Positions 34,015 to 43,209 of a DNA stretch of 64,000 nucleotides are shown here, piece by piece. The stretch spans positions 1 through 64,000 of the forward strand of contig NZ_JAAEEB010000003.1 of NCBI RefSeq assembly GCF_013346935.1. The letters run 5' to 3'. The notes under the pieces were generated by a model. It was not told where the DNA came from and made no database searches. It saw only the letters and a program-made list of their open reading frames with translations. The DNA is from Lactobacillus melliventris (lineage in GTDB: Bacteria; Bacillota; Bacilli; Lactobacillales; Lactobacillaceae). The translations under genes and the position numbers were made by a program. Each line of letters opens with the position of its first letter. Position 1 is the stretch's first letter.

Positions 34015-34890
34015 TTAATTAGACCACAAAAATTGCCCAATGATCCGATCTACTTTGTAATTTTCATGTAATTTACTGTGTTGACCATTTGCGCCCTTAA
34101 TTTCGATTTCGTGATACTTGCCTTTGCCACTTAGTAGGTAACGTAAAGATTGCGCTGAAACACAACTGACATCATCATCTGAATTAGTACCGTCTTCTTT
34201 ATTACCAAAAATATTTAATATAGAAACATTATTGGGAAAACTATGACGGTGCATTAAAAAATATTTGTAGGATTGAGTCATGTACTTTGGCCGCCCATTT
34301 TTGAGCAGGTAATTATGATTGGGTTCCTCATCTATGCCAATGATGCCATTAAAGGGTGCACCAAGATTAACTTGCTTTTTTAATCGCGGTAAGTTACTAT
34401 CTTTACCATATTTTAGCTGGTAGGCAAGTGTCATAATGTTTCCCATGGAATGAGCAACGGTATTATAGTGTTTAATATGATATTTTTGTTTTAAGAGTAA
34501 AATCAAATTATAAAACCACTCGCGGGTAGTATAATAATTACTGTTTTTATTATCTTGTAGAATCACTTGAATAAGTGGTCGTTTAGTAGCGCGTGGCCAA
34601 CTTCCTTGTAAATCAACTTTGCCGCTAGCAGAAATTCTGGCAGTTAAGACTTTATGAGCACCATTATGCTGCTGAGCATATGCAATCATGCCTGCAGTGG
34701 ATCGTGCTCCCGCACCATAGCCATGCAAATAGATGGTAGGCACTGCTTCAAAACGAACTTTTTTCTTGAATGTGGAGCTGACTTCTTCAGACGGCTCAAG
34801 GTTTGTCTTTTTAAAAATATGGCACAGCATGGTTATAAGCAGCAGCACACTAAGAATACTGCCTAATCCAATTAACCATTTTTTCTTCAT
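34015..34890 (-). CDS. Alpha/beta hydrolase, DUF915 type
   Basis: A 291-residue hydrolase with an N-terminal membrane helix (KWLIGLGSILSVLLLITMLC), so it is surface-exposed or secreted. The oxyanion region is YLHGYGAG, the nucleophile Ser is in AHSMGN (around residue 150), and the late His is in GQHSKLHEN. This is the DUF915 family of lactobacilli and listeriae, of unknown substrate. AAAAAAGG precedes its ATG. Confidence 0.88.
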   Translation of the reverse strand: MKKKWLIGLGSILSVLLLITMLCHIFKKTNLEPSEEVSSTFKKKVRFEAVPTIYLHGYGAGARSTAGMIAYAQQHNGAHKVLTARISASGKVDLQGSWPRATKRPLIQVILQDNKNSNYYTTREWFYNLILLLKQKYHIKHYNTVAHSMGNIMTLAYQLKYGKDSNLPRLKKQVNLGAPFNGIIGIDEEPNHNYLLKNGRPKYMTQSYKYFLMHRHSFPNNVSILNIFGNKEDGTNSDDDVSCVSAQSLRYLLSGKGKYHEIEIKGANGQHSKLHENYKVDRIIGQFLWSN

Positions 34891-35029
34891 AATATTACCT
34901 TTTTTATAATTGATTATTAATTATATCTTACGTGTATTATTCTAATATTAAAATGGCAAAGTGCTAATAATATAGCTTAAATAGCAACGCTAGCTCTAGA
35001 TGTTCTTACATTGAAAGGAAATTTATTTA

Positions 35030-35551
35030 ATGGCACCAATTTTTATTTTAATCAGAGGAAACTCAGGCAGTGGTAAAACCGTTTTAGCTAATTATTTGCA
35101 AAAACAGTTTGGCTACCAAAGATGTTTACTTTTGCATGAAGATGTATTGCGCCTTGATCTTTTACATGTTAAGGAAAAAGTAGCAGCACCAACTGCCAGT
35201 CTAATAGACTCATTGGTAATGTGGGGCCGGCAGTATTATCCCATAATTATATTAGAAGGGATATTGCCCAAAAAGATTTATGGCCCAACTCTAACTAAAA
35301 TAATTCATGAATTCGGTGCAGGAGCTTTTGTTTATTATTTAGATATTTCTTTTGCACAAACAATAAAAAACAATAATAAAAAGGGCAATCCTTTTCCACT
35401 CGCAACTCTTCAAAAATGGTGGCTTGAAGAGAATATACTTGGCGGAAATGAGCGTAAACTGGCAGAAGGCTCGATCAAGGAATCGGCAGAGGCAATTTTG
35501 ACAGATATTGCAGATTATAAAATGAAAAAAGGTGACCGGAACGTCACCTAA
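35030..35551 (+). CDS. P-loop kinase, zeta-toxin/AAA_33 like
   Basis: A 173-residue nucleotide-binding protein. The Walker A motif GNSGSGKT (residues 9-16) and a following LLHEDVLRLDLL segment fit small P-loop kinases of the zeta-toxin-like group. There is no antitoxin gene next to it. Substrate unknown; it could phosphorylate a small metabolite. A GTGAC/GTCAC hairpin (35531-35548) overlaps its stop codon and may end transcription. Confidence 0.75.
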   Translation: MAPIFILIRGNSGSGKTVLANYLQKQFGYQRCLLLHEDVLRLDLLHVKEKVAAPTASLIDSLVMWGRQYYPIIILEGILPKKIYGPTLTKIIHEFGAGAFVYYLDISFAQTIKNNNKKGNPFPLATLQKWWLEENILGGNERKLAEGSIKESAEAILTDIADYKMKKGDRNVT

Positions 35552-35576
35552 AATTTAATTAATTAAAAAAGGCAAT

Positions 35577-35608
35577 AAAAAAAGCACCGACTACTTGCAG
35601 TGCTATTT
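35577..35608 (-). terminator. Terminator of tRNA-Lys copy 1
   Basis: AGCAC (35582-35586) pairs with GTGCT (35600-35604). On the minus strand it is followed by a T7 run. It lies just downstream of the tRNA gene. Confidence 0.65.
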
Positions 35609-35614
35609 TTATTA

Positions 35615-35690
35615 TGGTGGGTGGCCAGGGGCTCGAACCCTGGACCCACGGATTAAGAGTCCGTTGCTCTGCCAACTGAGCTAGCCACCC
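35615..35690 (-). tRNA. tRNA-Lys (CTT), CCA encoded
   Basis: On the minus strand the acceptor GGGTGGC pairs with GCCACCC, and the anticodon loop CTCTTAA gives anticodon CTT. The T loop is TTCGAGC. The discriminator A is followed by an encoded CCA (35615-35617). It is almost identical to the copy at 35968. Confidence 0.96.
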
Positions 35691-35928
35691 GTTATCATTT
35701 CTGTTGACAGTTAATTATGATAACAATTAATTTGCTTTTTGACAAGGCTTTTGTGTAAAAAAGTATGAAGAATTCTACTTAGCCTTTGACTGACTCCAAA
35801 ATTTTAGTTAGGCATCTAAGAGATAATTTTGATATTTTATAAAATTTATGATGTTTTGCAAAATTAGAGCAAGATTATCAGAATTGACAAATAAAAACTA
35901 TTTGATACTATATAAAGGTTTAACAAAA

Positions 35929-35958
35929 AAAGACAGCAATCAAGTGACTGCTGTCTTT
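35929..35958 (-). terminator. Terminator of tRNA-Lys copy 2
   Basis: AAAGACAGCA (35929-35938) pairs perfectly with TGCTGTCTTT (35949-35958). On the minus strand it is followed by a T run. Confidence 0.88.
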
Positions 35959-35967
35959 AATTATCAA

Positions 35968-36040
35968 TGGGTGGCCAGGGGTTCGAACCCTGGACCCACG
36001 GATTAAGAGTCCGTTGCTCTGCCAGCTGAGCTAGCCACCC
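35968..36040 (-). tRNA. tRNA-Lys (CTT), CCA not encoded
   Basis: A second copy of the tRNA at 35615-35690. It differs at one base in the T loop (TTCGAAC) and one in the D arm. The sequence after the discriminator is not CCA. Each copy has its own terminator, so they are separate transcription units. Confidence 0.96.
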
Positions 36041-36129
36041 ATAAGCGTTATTACAAATAACCAACGGAGACTATTATGCTATTATTTTCGATGAAATGCA
36101 AGTTTTTTTATTAAATTTTGATGACTTTT

Positions 36130-36158
36130 TTGGCTAATAAACTAAAAACCAGTATAAT
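36130..36158 (+). promoter_or_regulatory. Sigma-A promoter of walR
   Basis: TTGGCT (36130-36135) and TATAAT (36153-36158) are separated by 17 bp, 22 bp before the walR start. Its position inside the longest open frame shows that the longer start at 36118 is not used. Confidence 0.75.
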
Positions 36159-36180
36159 GATAACAAAAGGGGGCTTTTCG

Positions 36181-36897
36181 ATGTCAAAGAAAATTCTCGT
36201 TGTTGATGATGAAAAACCGATTTCTGATATTATTAAATTTAATTTGACAAAAGAGGGTTTTGATGTCGACACTGCTTATGATGGTGAAGAAGCCATCAAG
36301 AAGGTTGACGAATACAATCCTGACTTAATGATTTTAGACTTGATGTTACCCAAAAAAGATGGTTTGGATGTAGCTCGTGAAGTAAGACAAACACACGATA
36401 TGCCCATAATTATGGTTACGGCTAAAGATACTGAAATTGATAAAGTTCTAGGTCTGGAAATGGGTGCAGATGATTATGTGACTAAGCCTTTTTCTAACCG
36501 TGAACTAGTGGCACGGGTGAAGGCTAATTTGCGTCGGCGTAATATTGTTAAAAAAGATGAAAGTGCTGGCGATGATAGTTCAACGAAAAATATTACCATT
36601 GGCAATCTGGTAATTATGCCAGATGCCTATATTGTTGAAAAAGAAGGCAAAAAGATTGAGCTGACTCACCGTGAATTTGAGTTGCTCTATTATTTAGCCC
36701 AGCATATGGATCAGGTAATGACCAGGGAACATCTTTTACAGACTGTTTGGGGTTATGACTACTTCGGTGATGTCCGGACAGTTGATGTTACTGTGCACCG
36801 TTTACGTGAAAAAATTGAAGATAATCCAATTCAGCCGCAGATTTTAGTAACTCGTCGCGGTGTTGGCTATTACGTTAAACAGCCTAATGAAGACTAA
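36181..36897 (+). CDS. walR: Response regulator WalR (YycF)
   Basis: A 238-residue OmpR-type response regulator. Receiver domain residues 1-120 contain the phospho-acceptor Asp53 in [11 protein letters not shown] and the switch-region Lys in TKPFSNREL. The C-terminal winged helix ends in [17 protein letters not shown], then TRRGVGYYV. It starts at the ATG with GGGGG seven bases upstream. It is the essential regulator of cell-wall hydrolases and wall homeostasis in Firmicutes. The gene order walR-walK-yycH-yycI-yycJ-htrA-rlmH confirms the identity. Confidence 0.98.
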   Translation: MSKKILVVDDEKPISDIIKFNLTKEGFDVDTAYDGEEAIKKVDEYNPDLMILDLMLPKKDGLDVAREVRQTHDMPIIMVTAKDTEIDKVLGLEMGADDYVTKPFSNRELVARVKANLRRRNIVKKDESAGDDSSTKNITIGNLVIMPDAYIVEKEGKKIELTHREFELLYYLAQHMDQVMTREHLLQTVWGYDYFGDVRTVDVTVHRLREKIEDNPIQPQILVTRRGVGYYVKQPNED

Positions 36898-36898
36898 C

Positions 36899-36945
36899 AA
36901 AGAAAGCCCCGCAGTATTTAGCAAGCGCGGCTTTCTTTTTATTTA
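36899..36945 (+). terminator. Terminator-like hairpin between walR and walK
   Basis: AAGAAAGCC (36900-36908) pairs with GGCTTTCTT (36929-36937), extended inside by CGC/GCG, then TTTTTATTTAATTTT. It lies in the 61-bp gap of an operon that is normally co-transcribed. It may act as an attenuator that lowers WalK relative to WalR. Confidence 0.75.
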
Positions 36946-36958
36946 ATTTTGTAAAACT

Positions 36959-38812
36959 ATGAAAAAATTCAAGAATAAGTTTAAACATTTAACCATTTCG
37001 ATAAATACTACTTTAGCTATTGTGTTCATGGCGATGATCATCGCTACCATTGAAGTTATTGGTGCCTATTTTACACGTCAATTGGAACAAAACAGTATTG
37101 AAAATTTTCAATCATCCATTCAAGTTTTGCCAATAGTTTCTAACCAGTTGTCAACGCAATTACTAAAAGACAATAAGCATACTGACAGTAATTTAAACAG
37201 AATTGTCAATGACTACAGCAATGGTATAGGTACGATTAGTGAAATTATTGTTGTAGACAATAAGGATATTATTCGTGCAGTTTCAAACCTAAATGATAAA
37301 AACCGGATTGGTCAGCGTGTCAATAATACTTTGGTTAAGCAGGTAACTTCAACTGGCAGACAGGCAACTAAAGTTGTCAATGAAAACGGAGACTATATGG
37401 TGCAAGTTACCCCTTTGAACGCAGGTAACGGCTCCGCCAACACTGTTGGTGCGATTTATGTCCGAGCGTCAATGCAAGGGGTTTTTAATGACCTGCGCAA
37501 TATTTCATTGATGTTTTTGGTCACTTCTATGATTGCCGCAGTAATGGGGGCAATCTTATCTTTAGTAGTCTCCCATGCGATTACTAAGCCCATTGAGGAA
37601 ATGCAAAGCCAGGCACTTAATATTGCTGATGGTGATTATTCAAGTCAGGTAAAAATCTATTCCAACGATGAATTAGGGCAGTTAGGTCAGGCTTTTAATA
37701 CCTTGTCTGTTAGAATTGAGCGCTCTCAAGAAGAATCTGAAAGTGAACAGCGTAGGCTGGACAGCGTACTGTCTCATATGAGTGATGGCGTTCTTGCTAC
37801 TGACCGGCATGGTAATGTTAATGTTGTCAACCAAATGGCGCTCAATTTTTTAAACCAAACGGAAGATGAAATCATTAATCAGCCCATCGCTACGGTTTTA
37901 GGCTTAAAAGAGTCTTCACAAGATTTAATTGCCAATCAGAAAGGCATAGCAATCACCCTGAGTAAGGGAACAAGGGATGAAGTCATTCTACACGCCAGTT
38001 TTTCTCTTATTAAAAGAGTTACGGGCTTTGTTTCTGGTAGTGTCTGTGTTTTGCATGATATTACTGAACAACAGAAGAATGAAAATTCACAAAAGCAGTT
38101 TGTTTCTAATGTTTCCCATGAATTACGTACGCCACTTACTAGTTTACACGCGTATATTGAGACGTTAAATGAAGGAGCATGGAAAGATCCCAATGTTGCC
38201 CCCAAATTTTTGCAGGTAACGCAAGAAGAAACTGAGCGCATGATTAGAATGATCAGTGAACTTCTCAGCCTGTCAAGAATGGATAGGGGAGTTTCCAAGG
38301 TTGATTTAGAATGGGTTAACTTTAACGATTTTGTAGCTCATATCTTGGATCGCTTCGACATGATTGTTAAAACGGATAAAAAGGAAAACAAAAAGTATAC
38401 CATTACTCGTGAGTTGGGTACGCAGGCGTTATGGGTAGAAATTGATACTGACAAGTTTGCGCAGGTAATTGATAACATTATGAACAATGCCATTAAATAT
38501 TCGCCTGATGGTGGCGTGATCACAGTAAAACTGCACTCAGAGCAAAAACGCATTGTTTTGAGTATTGCCGATCAGGGCTTGGGTATACCGCGAGAAGATT
38601 TAACTAAAATTTTTGATCGCTTTTACCGCGTTGATAAAGCTCGTTCACGGGCTCAGGGTGGCACAGGATTAGGCTTGGCGATTGCTAAAGAAATAGTGGA
38701 AGAACATCACGGTCATATTTGGGCCAACAGCAGTGAAGGAAAGGGCTCTACTTTTTATATTGCACTGCCTTATGAACCAATGAGTGAAGGGGATGATTGG
38801 GATGAAGTCTAA
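36959..38812 (+). CDS. walK: Sensor histidine kinase WalK (YycG)
   Basis: A 617-residue membrane kinase. First membrane helix at about residues 15-37, extracellular sensor domain at about 40-180, second helix at about 182-204, HAMP (205-257), PAS (about 263-370), then the kinase core. The core has His387 in FVSNVSHELRTPLTS, and N, G1 and G2 boxes are present (IMNNAIKYS, IADQGLGIP, QGGTGLGLAIAK). No ribosome binding site is visible before the ATG, which is unusual next to the strong sites of its neighbours. Its end overlaps yycH by 11 bp. Confidence 0.97.
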   Translation: MKKFKNKFKHLTISINTTLAIVFMAMIIATIEVIGAYFTRQLEQNSIENFQSSIQVLPIVSNQLSTQLLKDNKHTDSNLNRIVNDYSNGIGTISEIIVVDNKDIIRAVSNLNDKNRIGQRVNNTLVKQVTSTGRQATKVVNENGDYMVQVTPLNAGNGSANTVGAIYVRASMQGVFNDLRNISLMFLVTSMIAAVMGAILSLVVSHAITKPIEEMQSQALNIADGDYSSQVKIYSNDELGQLGQAFNTLSVRIERSQEESESEQRRLDSVLSHMSDGVLATDRHGNVNVVNQMALNFLNQTEDEIINQPIATVLGLKESSQDLIANQKGIAITLSKGTRDEVILHASFSLIKRVTGFVSGSVCVLHDITEQQKNENSQKQFVSNVSHELRTPLTSLHAYIETLNEGAWKDPNVAPKFLQVTQEETERMIRMISELLSLSRMDRGVSKVDLEWVNFNDFVAHILDRFDMIVKTDKKENKKYTITRELGTQALWVEIDTDKFAQVIDNIMNNAIKYSPDGGVITVKLHSEQKRIVLSIADQGLGIPREDLTKIFDRFYRVDKARSRAQGGTGLGLAIAKEIVEEHHGHIWANSSEGKGSTFYIALPYEPMSEGDDWDEV

Positions 38813-40136
38813 ATTTAAGCTTGGCGACGCGTTGCTTTTAATAGGAACTTTGGCTGTTTTCGGTCTGTCAATTGTACTCTGGATATTTATCATGACTAAT
38901 GACCAGTATTTCAATCATATTAGTCAAACCAGCAGGGTAACAGAACAAACGCGCAGCCGCCGCGATCGGATTGTTTCCAATCTATATATTCCTACTAATT
39001 CTTATGGCTTTAAAAATGGTCAGTTGTACCGCTTGTATGATGCTAAAAAGAATTTACCTCTGGAATTTGTCAAAGAAATAAAAGGGGTAAAGTACCGTAA
39101 TATTAAGAAAATTAGCACGGATAAAAAACAATATGAGGAAATGTTGCATAATTCGGAGTGTGTCCAGTTAAGCTTTCCAAAAGAAGTCAGCATTAATTTG
39201 TTCACTAAGAAAAACGTTAAAAAAGGCGATCCTAAGTTTCGTCGTATCTTCATCACAAATAGTAATGATTTCCTTTATTTAGGTAATGATAAGACTTATA
39301 CCATTTACCGCATTAATTTAATTAAGGGTGACTTTAATAAGCTGCGTAGTTATGCCAGTAACGCTCGGGGCAAGATCCCCGTTGAGTTTGTGCGTCTCAA
39401 AAATTGCTATGAGGTATTTTTTACCAGACAAGACCACTGGCGCATATACAGCTATCTGACAAATACGCAAACCGATTCTTACTTTGTTTCTCGCCTTCTC
39501 GGTACGACAAATGTAACTACACGCTCTAATAAAAAAGGCTGGGTTACGTATTCGCTTAACTACTATACTAACTTAAGAGTGCCAAAGGCTAAAACCGACC
39601 GGCATGATTTTCACTATACTCGTTATGAAAAGCGCAAAGACAAAACGCTGAACGATCAACTGCTGGAAAGTGTCAGTTTTGTTCATAAGCTTGGCTTGAG
39701 TGAACAAGATTTACGTTATTTTGATACAACGGATGATTCCATTAGCTATGCTAATTATGTTGAAGGGATACCCGTCTTTTGGGATAACAGCAGTCCTCAA
39801 GTGATGACATCATTTACTGGAGATGCAGTTAAAGTTGATTTTAACAATACGGATTTACAAATTCCGATACCTTTTGATGGACAAACAAAAACCCTGCCAT
39901 CAAGTATAACGGTAATGCAAAGATTAGTTAATGCCGGCATGAGAAAAGAAGAAATTCAGCGCATAATAGTGGCTTTTGGTGTGGAAAAGGATAATTCACA
40001 TGACCACCTGGTTAATCTAGTACCGGGTTATTATGTGAAAGCTTATAATCAATGGAAGAGTTTAGCTGAATGGGAAAAAGTTGATTTTCTGAGCTTAAAT
40101 AAATATAAACAGGCAATAATGGAAGAAGGGAAATAA
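38802..40136 (+). CDS. yycH: WalK regulator YycH
   Basis: A 444-residue membrane-anchored extracytoplasmic protein with one N-terminal helix (ALLLIGTLAVFGLSIVLWIF). YycH binds WalK together with YycI and tunes its activity. I prefer the ATG at 38802, with AAGGGG nine bases upstream. It overlaps the end of walK by 11 bp, so translation is coupled. Sequence identity among YycH proteins is low, so the call rests on position, topology and length. Confidence 0.92.
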   Translation: MKSKFKLGDALLLIGTLAVFGLSIVLWIFIMTNDQYFNHISQTSRVTEQTRSRRDRIVSNLYIPTNSYGFKNGQLYRLYDAKKNLPLEFVKEIKGVKYRNIKKISTDKKQYEEMLHNSECVQLSFPKEVSINLFTKKNVKKGDPKFRRIFITNSNDFLYLGNDKTYTIYRINLIKGDFNKLRSYASNARGKIPVEFVRLKNCYEVFFTRQDHWRIYSYLTNTQTDSYFVSRLLGTTNVTTRSNKKGWVTYSLNYYTNLRVPKAKTDRHDFHYTRYEKRKDKTLNDQLLESVSFVHKLGLSEQDLRYFDTTDDSISYANYVEGIPVFWDNSSPQVMTSFTGDAVKVDFNNTDLQIPIPFDGQTKTLPSSITVMQRLVNAGMRKEEIQRIIVAFGVEKDNSHDHLVNLVPGYYVKAYNQWKSLAEWEKVDFLSLNKYKQAIMEEGK

Positions 40137-40138
40137 AG

Positions 40139-40966
40139 ATGGACCGTAAAAGAATAGAATGGTTATTTTTCATTATTTTCTTGTTAATTGATATTTATTT
40201 AGGAATAGAAATTTGGCGTTCTCCTATTAGCTTAAGTGATACCTCCGGTTCCACTGCAACAAGTATCCGGGCCGAGATGCGTGCTGACGGCATTGATATT
40301 CCCCTCCATATTTCGCATAAGCAACAATCTGGTTATTACTTAGCTGTTAAGAATCGCGACTATCTTTCTCGTAAAAGCAGCAGTTTAACGCAAGTTACTA
40401 CCCATTATTCTAAAAGCGATAATTCTTTAACTGGTACACCAAAATCCCTGATTTTGCTCAGTGGAAATCGTAAAAAGAATTTACAACAATTAGAGGATTT
40501 TAAAAATGATCCTAAAAATGTTCCTTACGGTAAAGAATTTAAATTCGAACCCAGTATGTCAGGCGATAATACCTATTGTTATGTCCAAAATACTGACTAT
40601 GGCCGTATTTATGACAGTGATGCCCAGTTAACAATTAATGTGCGTGATAATCAAATTGTTAACTATACTATTTCTTATATGGGGCCTATTAATGCTGTAC
40701 GTGAACCACAATTAATTATCAGTGCCTGGCATGCTGTCAAAGCAATGTATACTGATAGGGAAATTGTCAACAATTCACGTGTGATGCAGGTTAGCCTGGG
40801 TTATTCTAAATTAACCGATGTTCGCGGGAGTACTATTTTATTACCAACTTGGTTAATTCAGGTAGAAAATAAGACTACTAAGAATATCACTGTTAAAAGA
40901 GTTAATGCATTTACAGCACAAATCTTGCAGGGCAGCTCATATAATGTTAATGTACAAAAAAATTAG
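40139..40966 (+). CDS. yycI: WalK regulator YycI
   Basis: A 275-residue protein with one N-terminal membrane helix (WLFFIIFLLIDIYLGIEIW) and an extracytoplasmic domain. It is the partner of YycH in control of WalK. It starts two bases after the yycH stop, with AAGAAGGG inside the end of yycH. Call from operon position, topology and family features such as the C-terminal LPTWLIQVENKTTK segment. Confidence 0.93.
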   Translation: MDRKRIEWLFFIIFLLIDIYLGIEIWRSPISLSDTSGSTATSIRAEMRADGIDIPLHISHKQQSGYYLAVKNRDYLSRKSSSLTQVTTHYSKSDNSLTGTPKSLILLSGNRKKNLQQLEDFKNDPKNVPYGKEFKFEPSMSGDNTYCYVQNTDYGRIYDSDAQLTINVRDNQIVNYTISYMGPINAVREPQLIISAWHAVKAMYTDREIVNNSRVMQVSLGYSKLTDVRGSTILLPTWLIQVENKTTKNITVKRVNAFTAQILQGSSYNVNVQKN

Positions 40967-40981
40967 GAAGGAAAGAATGCG

Positions 40982-41779
40982 GTGCAGGTTTCCGTTTTGG
41001 CCAGCGGTTCGACTGGCAATACCAGCTTGATTGAAACTGGGCAGCATAAGATTTTGATGGATGCCGGCTTGTCAGGCAAAAAAATCAAGATGTTGCTAAG
41101 TGAAGTTGGCGTTGATATTAAAGATATTGACATGGTTTTTTTAAGCCATGACCATTCAGATCATAGTAAAGGATTGGGGGTTTTGATGCGACGTTACCCT
41201 CAAATTGCTGCTTTTGCCAATAGTGGTACCTGGGAATATTTAACTGAAACGCAAAAAATTGGGCAGATACCGGTTGAACAAATTAATGTTATTGAACCGG
41301 GGCAAACAAAAACATTTGGTGATTTGGATGTTACTGCATTTGCGACCAGTCACGATGCGGCTCAGCCACAATATTATGTTTTTACAAGCGGCGGTAAACG
41401 AATGGCCTTTTTAACAGATACAGGTTATGTTTCCCGTAAGGTAAAAAGTGTAATTGCAGACGCAGATGCCTATCTGATGGAGTTTAATTATGACGATATG
41501 ATGCTGCGTAATGGCCCGTATTCCTGGGGTTTAAAACAGCGCATACTATCAGACGTTGGTCACTTATCAAACGATGATGCAGGGCAGGCTCTGCTGGATG
41601 TGGTAACAAGTAAAACAGAACATATATTTTTGGCACACAGGAGTCAGCATAATAATACGGCAAAGTTAGCCTACAATGCTGCTAAAAAAATAATGGTTGA
41701 CGGAGATGCTAATTTGCCCAGTGATGTTAAAATTGTTTTGACCGACCCGGTCCAGCCGACTAATTTAGTACAAATTTAA
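40982..41779 (+). CDS. yycJ: Metallo-beta-lactamase-fold hydrolase YycJ (WalJ)
   Basis: A 265-residue hydrolase. The metal-binding motif HXHXDH is in FLSHDHSDHSKG (about residues 54-65), and further ligands are in FATSHDAAQP and AFLTDTGYV. It starts at GTG with AGGAAGG upstream; an ATG at 40978 is in a different frame. YycJ/WalJ is linked to DNA repair or cell-wall and chromosome coordination in related bacteria. Cytosolic. Confidence 0.95.
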   Translation: MQVSVLASGSTGNTSLIETGQHKILMDAGLSGKKIKMLLSEVGVDIKDIDMVFLSHDHSDHSKGLGVLMRRYPQIAAFANSGTWEYLTETQKIGQIPVEQINVIEPGQTKTFGDLDVTAFATSHDAAQPQYYVFTSGGKRMAFLTDTGYVSRKVKSVIADADAYLMEFNYDDMMLRNGPYSWGLKQRILSDVGHLSNDDAGQALLDVVTSKTEHIFLAHRSQHNNTAKLAYNAAKKIMVDGDANLPSDVKIVLTDPVQPTNLVQI

Positions 41780-41843
41780 GGAAATTTTTTACCTTTTTTC
41801 AAATTTTGTTAGTATAGTAAAAAAGATGTATAAAGGAGACTAA

Positions 41844-43052
41844 ATGATGAATAATCAAAACTCTGGTCGTCAGCAACATGGCATTTTGAAGACTGCTATT
41901 GTTGGTGTTGTAGCCGGACTAATAGGTGGTGGGGCCTCATATGTGGCCTTAGATCAAATTAATAATGCTAATATGAATAATAATGCACAGACTAGTATTA
42001 GTTCCAGCAGTGCTAAAACCTCTAGAAACAGTGCTAAAACCAGCGGGACAATGACCCCAGCTTATAACGACGTTAAAGGTGCTGTGGTTTCAGTTATTAA
42101 TATGAAAAGGCAGACAAACAGCAGCAATTCCCTTTTCGATTTTTTCGGCGATTACGATAATGATAATAAGGGCAAAGGAAAGCTGCAGACATACAGCGAA
42201 GGTTCAGGCGTAATTTACACTAAGTCCGGTAATAAGGGCTATATTGTTACCAACAACCACGTTGTTTCTGGTAGTGATAAAGTTCAGGTTATGCTGTCTA
42301 ATGGTAAAACAGTTAATGCACGTATCATTGGTACGGATGCTACAACAGACTTAGCTGTACTTTCAATTGACAGCAGCTATGTCACTCAAACGGCTGAATT
42401 TGGCGATTCCAAGAGCTTACAGGCAGGACAAACAGTAATTGCGGTTGGCTCTCCTCTGGGCAGTGAATATGCTTCTACGGTTACGCAAGGGATCATTTCG
42501 GCTCCTGCACGTAGCATTACTACTTCATCTGCTAATCAGCAAACAGTTATTCAAACGGATGCAGCAATTAACCCTGGTAACTCGGGTGGTGCATTAGTTA
42601 ATTCCGCGGGACAGGTTATTGGGATCAACTCAATGAAGCTTTCGCAATCAAGCGACGGTACATCAGTCGAAGGAATGGGTTTTGCTATTCCTTCCAATGA
42701 AGTAGTAACTATCGTTAATCAATTGGTTAAGAAAGGTAAGATTGTACGTCCACAATTGGGAGTTAAAGTAATTGCTTTACAAGGCATTCCTTCCAGTTAC
42801 AGAAACCACCTTAACATCAAATCTAATCTTAAAAATGGTATTTATGTAGATTCAGTTACTAAGCACAGTGCGGCTGCGATAGCAGGAGTTAAAGCAGGCG
42901 ATGTAATTATTAAAGTTGACAACAAAGCTGTTTCAGATGTCGCTTCGTTACACAGCATTTTGTATAATCACAAAGTCGGAGATAACGTCAATTTGACCGT
43001 TAATCGTAACGGAAAAGAAATCAATTTACGAGTAAAATTGCAGTCAGACTAA
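41844..43052 (+). CDS. htrA: Serine protease HtrA/DegP
   Basis: A 402-residue membrane-anchored protease. N-terminal membrane helix at about residues 15-37, a Ser/Asn-rich linker (about 40-75), and a trypsin-like domain with the catalytic triad His139 (TNNHVV), Asp169 (TTDLAVL) and Ser247 (GNSGGALVN). A single PDZ domain (about 300-400) follows. It degrades or refolds damaged exported proteins. It has its own AAAGGAG site and a 64-bp gap after yycJ, so it may also have its own promoter. Confidence 0.97.
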   Translation: MMNNQNSGRQQHGILKTAIVGVVAGLIGGGASYVALDQINNANMNNNAQTSISSSSAKTSRNSAKTSGTMTPAYNDVKGAVVSVINMKRQTNSSNSLFDFFGDYDNDNKGKGKLQTYSEGSGVIYTKSGNKGYIVTNNHVVSGSDKVQVMLSNGKTVNARIIGTDATTDLAVLSIDSSYVTQTAEFGDSKSLQAGQTVIAVGSPLGSEYASTVTQGIISAPARSITTSSANQQTVIQTDAAINPGNSGGALVNSAGQVIGINSMKLSQSSDGTSVEGMGFAIPSNEVVTIVNQLVKKGKIVRPQLGVKVIALQGIPSSYRNHLNIKSNLKNGIYVDSVTKHSAAAIAGVKAGDVIIKVDNKAVSDVASLHSILYNHKVGDNVNLTVNRNGKEINLRVKLQSD

Positions 43053-43080
43053 ATCAAAAATATTCCAGAATTAAGTAAAA

Positions 43081-43125
43081 AAAAGGCTATACTATGCGGT
43101 TTTAAACATAAGTATAGCTTTTTTC
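43081..43125 (+). terminator. Intrinsic terminator after htrA
   Basis: GCTATACT (43086-43093) pairs with AGTATAGC (43111-43118), flanked by A and T runs. Confidence 0.85.
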
Positions 43126-43209
43126 TTAATATTGTTATTGGGAAACAAATTAAAGTTCGGAATTAAAAGCTGTCAAGTAAAACACAAAGATAAAAATCTT
43201 GTTGATAAT

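Noticed and set aside
36118-36180. N-terminal extension of WalR
   Set aside because: The 21 extra residues overlap the promoter -35 and -10 boxes and the ribosome binding site; WalR family members start at [10 protein letters not shown].
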